The position numbers and the translations under genes are program-made. A stretch of 64,000 nt of DNA from Ogataea parapolymorpha DL-1 (Eukaryota; Ascomycota; Pichiomycetes; Pichiales; Pichiaceae), in NCBI RefSeq assembly GCF_000187245.1, contig NC_027865.1:744001-808000 (forward strand), read 5' to 3'. Position 1 is the stretch's first letter, and every line of letters starts with the position of its first letter. Below are positions 42,052 through 50,838 of the stretch, one piece after another. The notes below the pieces were generated by a model that saw only the letters and a list, made by a program, of their open reading frames with translations, searched no databases and was not told the origin of the DNA.

Positions 42052-44916
42052 ATGTTACAAGACCAAACACAAAAACACTCGCACCCTCGACAGTTGTCCA
42101 AAAACCCATCGCTGACGCTTGTCACAGGGCAATCACACACGCACGGACCACCTCCGCCGCTTTTTGCTCCTCCATACGCGTCATACACTCACCAACTCCC
42201 CAATGGCGCGCAAATTATCAATGTTCCGATGACTCAACAGGTGCCCATGTCGCCCACCACGCCGTTTGACGTGAACTACGCAAAGGGAATGCTGCCAAGA
42301 CAGCTTCTTGTGAGCTCACCGTTTATCCAATCGCCCATGGCCCACAGTCAGGCGCCTCCTCAATCAGCGCACGTGGACCGCGGATCGGCGAGAAACCCTC
42401 AGTCCAGCGTCCCTGCCGAAAATAGCGCTCACCATCAAACTCCGCACCGAACGGGGTTTCGCCGAGGCTCATTTTCTAAGCAGCTGAAGTCCAAGCTGAC
42501 ACAGGTGGCCAGAGCTCCAAAAACAACAGAGTCATCAGAGTCGTCTGAACACGAACACGAGCCCGATGAGTTTGAAACGCGCTCGCTGCGGTTCATCAAC
42601 CTAAGGCCGGACATTGGGTTAAGCGATTTTCTGGATCTCATTGAGTATGGCCCCATAGAAAATTGCTCTTTTGAACTGACGCCTCACTCCAGCAACAACA
42701 AAGCAATCATCCTCTCGTTTGTGAAGAACGAAACCGCGTTCAAATGCTACTCCAAGCTCAGAACCATATTGGACGAGCTCCGTAGTGTGTTGGAGTCTCC
42801 TGAAATGGAACTGCTTCCGGCCAAAAACGTGCCTTTGCTGCCTGTGGTCCAATGGGCCATAGAGAACGATGGCGCGACCAGAGCAGTCTGTCTCAGCAAT
42901 ATCCCTTCGGGCCTCCCGTTGAGGGTTGTTTATCAAGAGCTCGAAGTGATGGGCCCCATAGAGCATATCAAGTACATCCCGAACAAAAACGCGGCTTTCG
43001 TTCACTTTACATCAATCTCCACGGCAATCAAATGCGTTGAGCAGCTATCATTGAGCGAATCAATCCTTTCGACCGCCAAGGTGTTCTATAGTAAAGAGAA
43101 GAACGCTAGCGTTCTTCAATCAAATGGAACAGCCAACATTGAGTATGACTGCGAGGACAATCAATATTCTGACTTTTACTCGACTCCGTCGACATCGTTC
43201 TCGTCCCCCCAAAATGCCAACATCCCCCTCCATAAGCCGTCCAGTCGCCATGCTACTGAAAACACGGTATATGGTCCTCACTACGTTCAGTCGATGCCCA
43301 CGCCTGTTCTCCATTCACCATACCCACCACAAGGAGAATTTGTCGACTCATACAATGGTATGGTGTATTCTCAACAATCACTGCCGGATCTGACCGATCT
43401 GACACTTTACAGCAACGGCTCTGTCACTAATATTTCGCTGCCAGCGGGAGACTCTGCTGAAGCCTCATCGATACAATCCAAAACGCTCTTTAGACAATCC
43501 AACTTTGGGAATCGGACCATCTATCTCGGTAACATTCACCCAGAAACTACAGCGGAAGAAATATGCAATACCGTCAGAGGAGGCTTGCTGGAATCCATCA
43601 AGTTGATCCCCGACAGACATATCTGCTTTCTCACCTTTATCGACTCCGGCTCTGCCGCACAATTCTTTGCTACCGGCACTAAAGAAAAAGTGATAATTCA
43701 CGGCAGAAGAGTCAAGGTGGATTGGGGGAAGCATCCAGGGCCTGTGAGCTCACGTGTGCTGGAAGCCATCGAGAAACATTCAGCTTCAAGAAATTTGTAC
43801 ATTGGAACTGAACCTGTCTCTGAGGAGACTCAGGAAGAAGACCGCCCAAAAATACCCGACATTGACACTCTGCGACGCGATTTCTCGATATTCGGAGAGA
43901 TTGAGCAAATCAACTTTTTCAGGGATGGACAATGTGCATTTGTGAACTTCCTCAACATCGTCTCCTCGATCAATGCTGTAGAGGACTTTAATGGTGAAGG
44001 GCGTGATGCTGTGCACGCTTCTTTTGAAAACAGATACAAGGCTTTCAAAATCGCCTACGGGAAGGATCGATGTGCCAACCCTCCAAAGTCTAAGAAAAAC
44101 AAGAATCGGAATAGAAAGAAGAACCTGAATGACTCTCGAGAGAGCTTCAAACAGTCATCAGAAGATGTATCCGCCACAGACGACGACACACTACGCAAAG
44201 TTCCTGCATTGAAAAGTATCGGCATATCATCCAAGATGTACGAGGAGAAACATGCCATTGTGTCTCCTGTGATTGAAGAGACTTTTAATGAGGCTGGCGA
44301 GACCATGGATGACTCCAGCTCTCATTCCAATGATTCCAACGTTGAGATTATTACTAGCAAGGTTGATGCTTTGAAGCTTTCGGAGGAAACCTCCAAAATC
44401 AACAACTCCCTGCCAGGATGCAACCTTTCCAACTCTTCATCTGAAAGCATTCCGAAAGCGGCACCAGGGTCTTCGCGGAAATCCAACTCATCCGGAAACA
44501 GATATCGTGTTCAAAACAATTTTTCTCGGTCGTCATCGAACAATTCAATCAATTACTTCAACCACTCAGACCACTATCCTTCACAACCGCCGGTCCAATT
44601 CCATCCCTACTACCAACAACCATCTCCAATGTATCAACAGCACTATGCTTTTTCCTACCCGCAACCCCCGACTGCAGGCCTAATAAGACAGAATTCCTCC
44701 AGCTCCCGCAAAACGCTATATCACGAACCTACTTCGCCGATTGCACAGCAATTTGTGTATTTGCAGCAGCCGACCAGGTCGCAGCAAATATACTATAACT
44801 ACCCGGACTATTATAGTTATCATCCCCAAGCGAGCTTCTATATGGAGAGCCGCGACGATGTCTCGGAGCAGGGTCCACGGGATGAGTCTTACAACGAGGA
44901 AAACGCTCAGTATTAA
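42052..44916 (+). CDS. MRN1: Mrn1-type RNA-binding protein with four RRMs
   Basis: An RNA-binding regulator related to S. cerevisiae Mrn1 and S. pombe Nrd1. The 954-residue protein has a Pro/His/Gln-rich N-terminus with the family block QQVPMSPTTPFDVNYAKGMLPRQLL and LVSSPFIQSPM. RRM-like domains follow at about 174-260 (SLRFINLRPDIGLSDFLDLI), 276-350 (AVCLSNIPSGLP... AAFVHFTS), 486-560 (TIYLGNIHPETTAEEI... ICFLTFID) and 578-670 (NLYIGTEPVSEE... CAFVNFLN). A Ser/Asn-rich and then Tyr/Gln/Pro-rich tail ends it. ATG 42052 is the first in frame after a stop at 42037. The product is larger than S. cerevisiae Mrn1 (612). Confidence 0.85.
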   Translation: MLQDQTQKHSHPRQLSKNPSLTLVTGQSHTHGPPPPLFAPPYASYTHQLPNGAQIINVPMTQQVPMSPTTPFDVNYAKGMLPRQLLVSSPFIQSPMAHSQAPPQSAHVDRGSARNPQSSVPAENSAHHQTPHRTGFRRGSFSKQLKSKLTQVARAPKTTESSESSEHEHEPDEFETRSLRFINLRPDIGLSDFLDLIEYGPIENCSFELTPHSSNNKAIILSFVKNETAFKCYSKLRTILDELRSVLESPEMELLPAKNVPLLPVVQWAIENDGATRAVCLSNIPSGLPLRVVYQELEVMGPIEHIKYIPNKNAAFVHFTSISTAIKCVEQLSLSESILSTAKVFYSKEKNASVLQSNGTANIEYDCEDNQYSDFYSTPSTSFSSPQNANIPLHKPSSRHATENTVYGPHYVQSMPTPVLHSPYPPQGEFVDSYNGMVYSQQSLPDLTDLTLYSNGSVTNISLPAGDSAEASSIQSKTLFRQSNFGNRTIYLGNIHPETTAEEICNTVRGGLLESIKLIPDRHICFLTFIDSGSAAQFFATGTKEKVIIHGRRVKVDWGKHPGPVSSRVLEAIEKHSASRNLYIGTEPVSEETQEEDRPKIPDIDTLRRDFSIFGEIEQINFFRDGQCAFVNFLNIVSSINAVEDFNGEGRDAVHASFENRYKAFKIAYGKDRCANPPKSKKNKNRNRKKNLNDSRESFKQSSEDVSATDDDTLRKVPALKSIGISSKMYEEKHAIVSPVIEETFNEAGETMDDSSSHSNDSNVEIITSKVDALKLSEETSKINNSLPGCNLSNSSSESIPKAAPGSSRKSNSSGNRYRVQNNFSRSSSNNSINYFNHSDHYPSQPPVQFHPYYQQPSPMYQQHYAFSYPQPPTAGLIRQNSSSSRKTLYHEPTSPIAQQFVYLQQPTRSQQIYYNYPDYYSYHPQASFYMESRDDVSEQGPRDESYNEENAQY

Positions 44917-44933
44917 TAATAAACTCTAATGGA

Positions 44934-46238
44934 TCACGACATTAAAAATGTATTTACAGAGTTCAAGGTTGCCCGGCTAGGGTTGATCTCTTTGTCTAAG
45001 GCAATGAGCTCTATGAGGTGCTTTCTGATCACAGATTTGTCAATATCTTGGGTCTCAGCAGATAGCAGACACAAAATTACTCCGACCGAAAGATCGCATC
45101 CTGTTCCGCATAACACCAGTATACTCTTATTTGCGGTATATGCAGGCACTAGTTCTTTCATAATCGTCGGCAACTTGTTGCGTAGCTCTTTTCCAGACTT
45201 CTTCGAACCAGAAGTCAAGAGTACATGTAAAAGTACTGGCTTTTCGTTCTTATCACGTGACACAAAAGTCACCTTTTCGTCCAGCACCACAACTAGGTCG
45301 TAATCTGGTAGGGATTGAATGTGTTGCGTTGTGAGCTTTGCCTTGAACAATCTGGGCCTCACTTGGAGAAGATTTGTGAATATTTGCGATGAACTTGCTT
45401 TTTCCGATCTGATGGACGCAATAATCTCCCGAAGCTCTTCATCGGTTCGATCTCTTTCAATAAAGTAGTCCAAATGACTCCACAGAAGATTGGGGGTCAA
45501 CCCGTTAGACCAAAGTTCATGGTCATCCGCAGCTCCCTGAACATACAAGAAACTGTCCATGGATAAAGTTCCATCTTGGCATTGAAAACTGGCTGTCACG
45601 AGGTAGATGGGAATGTAGGGTAGCTGGTCGGAACTCTGCACTTCCAGAGGAAGTTTGGAGCGAGGGGTGATCCAAACAGGTTTCAGCGGCTTGTCGAAAA
45701 GCTTTTTGAGCTGCTGCTGGCTGATGACGTCCAATCGTCGTGCTTTTTCAACTAGCAGTGGTAACTTCTCGCGTATACGTAAATGTTCTGAGCGTGCAAT
45801 AGATTTGAGAGGAGTGAGGAGTTCTGAATCACGAGAGCCGTCTCTTATTGCGTTCAATACTGCACACCAAATAGGAATGGTTTTGCTCAAGGAGTCCGGA
45901 ATTTTTTTGCCCCGTCTGGTAGAATCCACAATCAGCACACCCTTATGCTGTGCTATTAATGGTAGGATGTGAAAATTCAGTCGTCTGGTACTAAAATCCC
46001 AGTTATTGATATGCCCATCTGTGGATTTGAAATAGCATGTCTCGGTTATTCTCTCTGGAGGGACGTACCATGATCCACATCTTTCGTTGGCTACCACTGG
46101 AAAAGGATAGGCTTCTGCAACCTTTAAAACAAACCGCGAGTCATATAAAATAGAGTGGATGCGGTTCCTTGTAGAACGATACTCTTTTCGCAATTCTTTG
46201 TTTATCGAGTTGAATTCCCTGTTGATATCCAAATTCAT
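44934..46238 (-). CDS. RIT1: Rit1, initiator-tRNA 2'-O-ribosyl phosphate transferase
   Basis: Adds a phosphoribosyl group to A64 of initiator tRNA so that elongation factors ignore it. The 434-residue protein begins with the basic helical N-terminus seen in the family (NRIHSILYDS). It carries VVANERCGSWYVPPERI, YFKSTDGHINNWDFSTRRLNFHILPLI, IVDSTRRGKKIPDSLSKTIPIWCAVLN and, near the C-terminus, the protein-phosphatase-like loop VLCGTGCDLSVGVILCLL. Length is below S. cerevisiae Rit1 (513). It diverges from POA1 with 39 bp between start codons and meets MRN1 tail to tail at 17 bp. Confidence 0.95.
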   Translation of the reverse strand: MNLDINREFNSINKELRKEYRSTRNRIHSILYDSRFVLKVAEAYPFPVVANERCGSWYVPPERITETCYFKSTDGHINNWDFSTRRLNFHILPLIAQHKGVLIVDSTRRGKKIPDSLSKTIPIWCAVLNAIRDGSRDSELLTPLKSIARSEHLRIREKLPLLVEKARRLDVISQQQLKKLFDKPLKPVWITPRSKLPLEVQSSDQLPYIPIYLVTASFQCQDGTLSMDSFLYVQGAADDHELWSNGLTPNLLWSHLDYFIERDRTDEELREIIASIRSEKASSSQIFTNLLQVRPRLFKAKLTTQHIQSLPDYDLVVVLDEKVTFVSRDKNEKPVLLHVLLTSGSKKSGKELRNKLPTIMKELVPAYTANKSILVLCGTGCDLSVGVILCLLSAETQDIDKSVIRKHLIELIALDKEINPSRATLNSVNTFLMS

Positions 46239-46277
46239 GCCATTGAAAAAAAAATAATCTTGGAATAATTTGTTATC

Positions 46278-46778
46278 ATGTCTATAAAATACATAAAAGG
46301 CAATCTATTCAAATTAGCCTCTGCCCCTGCTAGCGAACCACTCTATCTTGCCCACGCTTGCAATTGCCTCGGTATATGGGGTGGAGGAATTGCAGCCGAG
46401 TTTAAACGTCAATTTGCCTCCACTTTCAAAGTGTACAATCAGCACTGTCTAGAATATCAAGCCGAGCCAGAGAATTTGCTGGGTACTGCATTGGTTATCC
46501 CTGTGAGCCACCACGACAGGGGATTTGTACCTGGAACGGGAGAAAAGCTTTCTGTTGTCTGCTTGTTCACAAGCATAATGGGTCAAGAATCGTCTGAGGA
46601 AATTGCTGAATACACGAGGCTGGCTTTGAATGACTTAAAACGCCAATTGGATGAATCCAAACAGAAGTATACGCTGGCCATGCCCAAAATCAATGCGGGA
46701 ATATTTGGTGTTCCATGGAACCTGACAGAACAGGCAATAAAACAAGCAGGAGTCGACTGCATCGTCTATGAGTTATGA
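46278..46778 (+). CDS. POA1: Poa1, ADP-ribose 1''-phosphate phosphatase (macrodomain)
   Basis: Removes phosphate from ADP-ribose-1''-phosphate, a by-product of tRNA splicing by the Tpt1 pathway. The 166-residue protein is a single macrodomain: SIKYIKGNLFKL start, binding loop LAHACNCLGIWGGGIAAEFKRQF, and the second phosphate loop MPKINAGIFGVPW. S. cerevisiae Poa1 has 177 residues. Its last 13 bp of coding sequence overlap the end of YPK3 on the other strand. It diverges from RIT1, another enzyme of ribose-phosphate tRNA chemistry, with 39 bp between starts. Confidence 0.93.
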   Translation: MSIKYIKGNLFKLASAPASEPLYLAHACNCLGIWGGGIAAEFKRQFASTFKVYNQHCLEYQAEPENLLGTALVIPVSHHDRGFVPGTGEKLSVVCLFTSIMGQESSEEIAEYTRLALNDLKRQLDESKQKYTLAMPKINAGIFGVPWNLTEQAIKQAGVDCIVYEL

Positions 46779-47914
46779 TTGCTTAAATAATGCTGAAATA
46801 AATTATCACTCGCAGTGTACGAGAAGCCTTTGAAATGGTCAGGCTCGTCTGACGAAGCGGGAATGCTGATTGGTTGAGCTTCAGACATTGTGAACGTCTG
46901 ACTCGTAAACATGGCGTCAAAGTTCTCGGCTTTCTCTGGATCTGTGATAGTTGGAATTATGGGGGCAGGAACTTTTCTGTCACAGAGATCTTGCCATTTG
47001 AAGTACCGGAAAAAGCGATGATTTGTAAATTTGGACCATTCTGAGTCTGCGTCGAGCCTTTTCTGCGGGTTTTTGTTGAGCAATTTGGCCAGAAGGTCTT
47101 TGGCATCAGATGTGAGATAAAATGGATATTTGGGTTTTTGTTTCAAGATGCGATCAATAATGGTTTTATGATTATTTCCAGTAAATGGAGGTGAACCAGT
47201 GAGTAGGTCAAACATCACACATCCCAATGACCACCAATCTGTCTTTACGCCGTACTCGTCTCCTCTCACGACCTCCGGGGAGCAGTACTCTGGAGTTCCT
47301 ATGATCGAGTTGCACCAGTTTTCTGAGCTTGTGTCAAGTGGTTGCTTTGCCAACCCAAAATCGGTCAGCACCAGGTAGCCATCTTTATCCAGTAAACAAT
47401 TTTCAGGTTTCAGATCTCTATATACGGCCCCCATCTCATGAAGATGTCTAAGGGCCAGAGCCATCTGTGCCACATAGAACGATGCACTTTTCTCATCTAG
47501 AAATCTGCGCTGAGCTAAATGTTGGAAAAGTTCTCCTCCTGGAATGTATTCCAGAATTAGATACAGTTTTTGATCGTCATGAAGGGCATAGAACAGTTTG
47601 ACAATGTTTTGATGCGACGAAATGGAAGCAAGAATCGTTCTTTCTGAAAATGTGCGCTCGTAAGTCTTGGAATTCACCATGATGGAAGCTTTTTTCAGCT
47701 CCTTTTGTGCGAATAGACGGCCCGTATATTTGTTTTTCACCAGAAGAACTTTGCCATATGCTCCTTGGCCCAGAACCTTCAAGGGAGTGAAGTCAGAAAC
47801 CGAAACCTTCGTATTCACACTGTCATTTATTTCAGGAACTTCTAAGCAAACACTGTCTATTTCAGAGCCGACAGACATCCGGCGCAAGACGCTCGAACGT
47901 CGTCTGGAGCTCAT
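46766..47914 (-). CDS. YPK3: AGC kinase Ypk3 (S6-kinase-like)
   Basis: A Ser/Thr kinase downstream of TORC1 that phosphorylates ribosomal protein S6. The 382-residue protein has a short basic N-terminus, then glycine loop LGQGAYGKV, VAIK-type lysine in FAQKELKK, catalytic VYRDLKPEN, DFG in LTDFGLAK, and activation loop NSIIGTPEYCSPEVV. The C-terminal tail has a turn motif (QTFTMSEAQP) and a hydrophobic motif (FKGFSY). Compared with S. cerevisiae Ypk3 (525) the N-terminus is short. The catalytic tyrosine of YRD replaces the usual His, as in many AGC kinases. It converges on POA1, with a 13-bp overlap. Confidence 0.85.
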   Translation of the reverse strand: MSSRRRSSVLRRMSVGSEIDSVCLEVPEINDSVNTKVSVSDFTPLKVLGQGAYGKVLLVKNKYTGRLFAQKELKKASIMVNSKTYERTFSERTILASISSHQNIVKLFYALHDDQKLYLILEYIPGGELFQHLAQRRFLDEKSASFYVAQMALALRHLHEMGAVYRDLKPENCLLDKDGYLVLTDFGLAKQPLDTSSENWCNSIIGTPEYCSPEVVRGDEYGVKTDWWSLGCVMFDLLTGSPPFTGNNHKTIIDRILKQKPKYPFYLTSDAKDLLAKLLNKNPQKRLDADSEWSKFTNHRFFRYFKWQDLCDRKVPAPIIPTITDPEKAENFDAMFTSQTFTMSEAQPISIPASSDEPDHFKGFSYTASDNLFQHYLSNHNS

Positions 47915-47967
47915 GATTTATTATTTTATTTATTTGACTTTTTTTTCTTTCGATATAAATCTGAAAC

Positions 47968-48858
47968 ATGTACGATTATTCAGACATTGTAATCGAAGAA
48001 CCTGTCGAGCCCTCTCCACTGTGCCAGATCCTTTATTCTGATGAGTTCAAACAGCTCATTGGCATAGCTAAAGCTCTGATGCGCAGCAACGAACATTCGG
48101 AGAGAGCTTTGAAGATCACCGAAAGGGTGATCGAGAAGGTGGCTGCACATTATACGATCTGGTCGTACAGACTGTCGATTGTCAAGGGCCTTCAAAATTA
48201 CTCTCTTGACAAGGAACTCGACTGGTGTGGGCAGATTGCTGTGCACAATCCCAAGAACTATCAAATCTGGCATTATCGTTCGCTAATTATTGAGCTGATA
48301 TTAGAGCGAATCGGCAGTTTCGATTTGAAGCAAGAGTACCCAATACTTGAGAAAATGCTGGATCAGGACTCAAAGAATTACCATGTATGGTCCTATCGTA
48401 GATGGCTTGTCGAAAGATTCAATTTGTTCAGAGATACGAACGAGTTCAAATATACCGAGAAAATGTTGGAGGAAGATGTAAGAAATAATTCGGCATGGAA
48501 TCATCGATTTTTTGTGCTTCTAGGCGACAAAAAGACCCTCACAAATGACCAAATCCAGGCAGAGATTGATTACGTCACAGCTAAGGTTGATATAGCACCC
48601 ACCAACCCGTCTTCATGGAATTATCTTAAAGGAATCTACAACAAGCTAAATATGGATGTCACCAACCTGCAACCTCTTGCGACAAAATACTCTGATTTGA
48701 ATTCGGTTCATTCACAATACGCATTTGAGCTGCTTGCTGAGATATTGGAAAAGCAAAAGCTATTTGAGCAAGCAATCGATATTTATGCTTTGTTGGAGGA
48801 AAAAGATAGTATACGAAAAAGATACTGGAGATGGAGAAGCAGCCGTCTCAGTTTCTAA
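47968..48858 (+). CDS. RAM2: Ram2, alpha subunit of farnesyl- and geranylgeranyltransferase I
   Basis: The alpha subunit shared by farnesyltransferase (with Ram1) and GGTase-I (with Cdc43); it prenylates CaaX proteins such as Ras and a-factor in the cytosol. The 296 residues contain five PFTA-type helical repeats with the WxYR/WNHR core: [48 protein letters not shown] and [12 protein letters not shown]. cerevisiae Ram2 has 316 residues. The start ATG 47968 lies 53 bp from the diverging YPK3 start. The last 11 bp overlap the end of DID2 on the other strand. Confidence 0.96.
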   Translation: MYDYSDIVIEEPVEPSPLCQILYSDEFKQLIGIAKALMRSNEHSERALKITERVIEKVAAHYTIWSYRLSIVKGLQNYSLDKELDWCGQIAVHNPKNYQIWHYRSLIIELILERIGSFDLKQEYPILEKMLDQDSKNYHVWSYRRWLVERFNLFRDTNEFKYTEKMLEEDVRNNSAWNHRFFVLLGDKKTLTNDQIQAEIDYVTAKVDIAPTNPSSWNYLKGIYNKLNMDVTNLQPLATKYSDLNSVHSQYAFELLAEILEKQKLFEQAIDIYALLEEKDSIRKRYWRWRSSRLSF

Positions 48859-49485
48859 GCGCGCGGAGTCTTTCAGATAGTTTATCTTCTTCATGAGGAG
48901 CCTCTGTGGTTGGAAGCGAGGGCGTTGCATCCACGTTGGTATCACCAATCTTGTGCTTCAACTCCAGTCCTGCCTCATCTGCGATTTGATTCATCAACTG
49001 ATCCACCTGATCCTGTGGCTGGCTCACAGCATTCATGTCGTTAGACACAGTCTCGTAGTAGTTCGTACTACTTTCTAGGTCCTCAAATTGTTCCTCGAAT
49101 TTGTCCATAACCATTGTAATTTTTTCTAAATTCATGGTCTCCATTGCTTTATCCATGCCTCTAACGACATGTGCCATATTGTTCGTGACAGATCTCATCG
49201 TAACAGCAGTTTGAATTCGCGAAGCAACAGCATCTATACGCGAGGCAAGCCTCAACAGGTTCAAACGCTCCTGGCCTTTGCGAATAGCATTTTGAGCATA
49301 TATCTGAGCAATGTCGTTGTTTCCTTGTATCAGTGCTTTCTTGACTTTATTCTTCTCAGCTTGCTCTTCTTTGCCAGTCTTTATCGACTGTCTAGTCAGC
49401 TGCTTTGCAGTGAATTTCAGTTGAAAAAGCGATTCTGGTTGTTAGCGGTCCAACAAACAACGCACTTACTTTCTAGTCCTGACAT
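48848..49485 (-). CDS. DID2: Did2/Chmp1 ESCRT-III protein, one 35-nt intron
   Basis: An ESCRT-III subunit that brings Vps4 to endosomes for multivesicular body sorting. Exon 1 is only 16 nt (49485-49470, encoding MSGLE plus one base); exon 2 is 49434-48848. Joining them over a 35-nt intron gives 200 residues (S. cerevisiae 204) beginning [21 protein letters not shown], matching the family's LENTLFQLKFTSKQL. It continues with [47 protein letters not shown] core, and the C-terminal MIM1 helix [10 protein letters not shown] that binds Vps4. Without splicing no ATG serves the conserved N-terminal helix. It overlaps RAM2 by 11 bp at the 3' end. Confidence 0.92.
49435..49469 (-). other. Spliceosomal intron of DID2, 35 nt
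   Basis: On the minus strand the donor is GTAAGT (49469-49464), a CGCTAAC branch-like box is at 49447-49441, and the acceptor CAG ends at 49435. Splicing restores the conserved N-terminus of Did2 in frame. Together with the 33-nt intron in PBY1 it shows a class of very short introns in this genome. Confidence 0.87.
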
Positions 49486-49545
49486 CAGAGTCGACCTTTA
49501 AATTGATTGATGCTTTTATTTTTTTCTTTTGCCTTTATCTACAAT

Positions 49546-50811
49546 TTACACAGCCTTGTCTTGTCCCTTCGATTCAATTTTGGCTACCGTCTCGTCAAAG
49601 TTTGGAGTGTTTCGGAACTCTACGCGCCCATCTTTGACCGTAGCATAGCTCAGATAGTCTTCAGTGGATCTGGACGGCTGTGAAAAACCGCCTTTTTTAA
49701 TATACTTCTCCACAGATGAGACCGAGCTTCGGCTTCCGAGGACAAATCGATCTTCGCCCGTGTTGGCCTGTATCAGCAAGATGCGAGGGCCTCTAACATT
49801 GATATAACTTCCGTTACCAATGATCGTATCAAATAAGGACTGCTGTCTATGATGGAGGTAACTCCAACCCTTGGAAATGAATTCTTTAACCTTGGAAAAG
49901 ACGCTTTCCTCTTGTTGTGTATCACTCACTTTGACCTCTACTTCAGCTTGTAAATGCCTGTCTAAAGTTTGAGAGACAAAGTATCCGTCCTCTAAGTCTT
50001 GTGTTTGGGTTATGGAGGCCGCAAACAAATTGTCCTTTCTGACAAGAATCTCTTCGTCTTCATCAAGATTCAACTTGAAAATGGAGCCCTCTCCAACAAG
50101 GGAGACATATCCCCGCCCTGAAACGTGCTTGTATCCAGATGAAAACGATCCCGCAAGACCAGGGGTTGAATTTTTAAGAAGGCCAAATTTTCGCACCCCG
50201 GCTCTTGAGACGGATCTAGGGAGCTTTTGGCTAGTGATCGTCAGCGAGTTACCACTGTATGCCTGAACAGAGTCAGGTTTAAAGAGAGCCCAATCCACAG
50301 ACCCATCTAGTGACAAATTACAGAAGGTCTTGGAAGTTTTCGATCTGCGAACGATCGAGGTGCTGTCGTAAGCTGAAACCAACAGGGTCAAAGGAACAGT
50401 GGATATTAGTCGTTGATAGAGAAATGTGTGCCCACCATAGGCTAATCGTTTCAATGGCTCTTGCACTTCCAATTTCGATTGAACAATATCTTTCATGCTA
50501 GCTTTCGTCTCCGTGGCAGTGAAAAGCGCCATCAATGATCCACGCTTCACATGGACCGGCACAGAAGGTGGAACAGTAAGAGAAAGAGTAGATTGATTAT
50601 GTCCTATCGTTTCAAAGACAGCCTCGCTAGGCAATTGGTAACTATCTGAGGAAAGCTCGGAGATATTGCTGGAAACTGGCGAGATGTCATGCTGCCTCTT
50701 ATCTATAACAATGTTGGAAGCCTGATGGATCGAAATGCTACGCTTCAGTTGTCTATGCAACAATGCATTGGCAAACGCGTGTTTTCTCACCATTTGTTTT
50801 TCTCCAATCAT
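49546..50811 (-). CDS. AIM24: Aim24, mitochondrial inner-membrane protein
   Basis: Aim24 stabilises the MICOS complex and cristae in the mitochondrial inner membrane. The 421-residue protein starts with a basic, acid-poor segment (KHAFANALLHRQLKRSISIH), a probable mitochondrial presequence. It then has the AIM24 beta-rich domain: VPVHVKRGSLMALF, SRAGVRKFGLLKNSTPGLAGSFSSGY, VSGRGYVSLVGEGSIFKLNLDEDEEILVRKDNLFAAS, and GPRILLIQAN near the C-terminus. S. cerevisiae Aim24 has 394 residues. A second ATG six codons in could also be the start. It lies 27 bp downstream of DNL4 on the same strand, so DNL4's terminator and its promoter overlap. Confidence 0.87.
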   Translation of the reverse strand: MIGEKQMVRKHAFANALLHRQLKRSISIHQASNIVIDKRQHDISPVSSNISELSSDSYQLPSEAVFETIGHNQSTLSLTVPPSVPVHVKRGSLMALFTATETKASMKDIVQSKLEVQEPLKRLAYGGHTFLYQRLISTVPLTLLVSAYDSTSIVRRSKTSKTFCNLSLDGSVDWALFKPDSVQAYSGNSLTITSQKLPRSVSRAGVRKFGLLKNSTPGLAGSFSSGYKHVSGRGYVSLVGEGSIFKLNLDEDEEILVRKDNLFAASITQTQDLEDGYFVSQTLDRHLQAEVEVKVSDTQQEESVFSKVKEFISKGWSYLHHRQQSLFDTIIGNGSYINVRGPRILLIQANTGEDRFVLGSRSSVSSVEKYIKKGGFSQPSRSTEDYLSYATVKDGRVEFRNTPNFDETVAKIESKGQDKAV

Positions 50812-50838
50812 TATTCAAAAGAGTTGAATTATTTTGAT

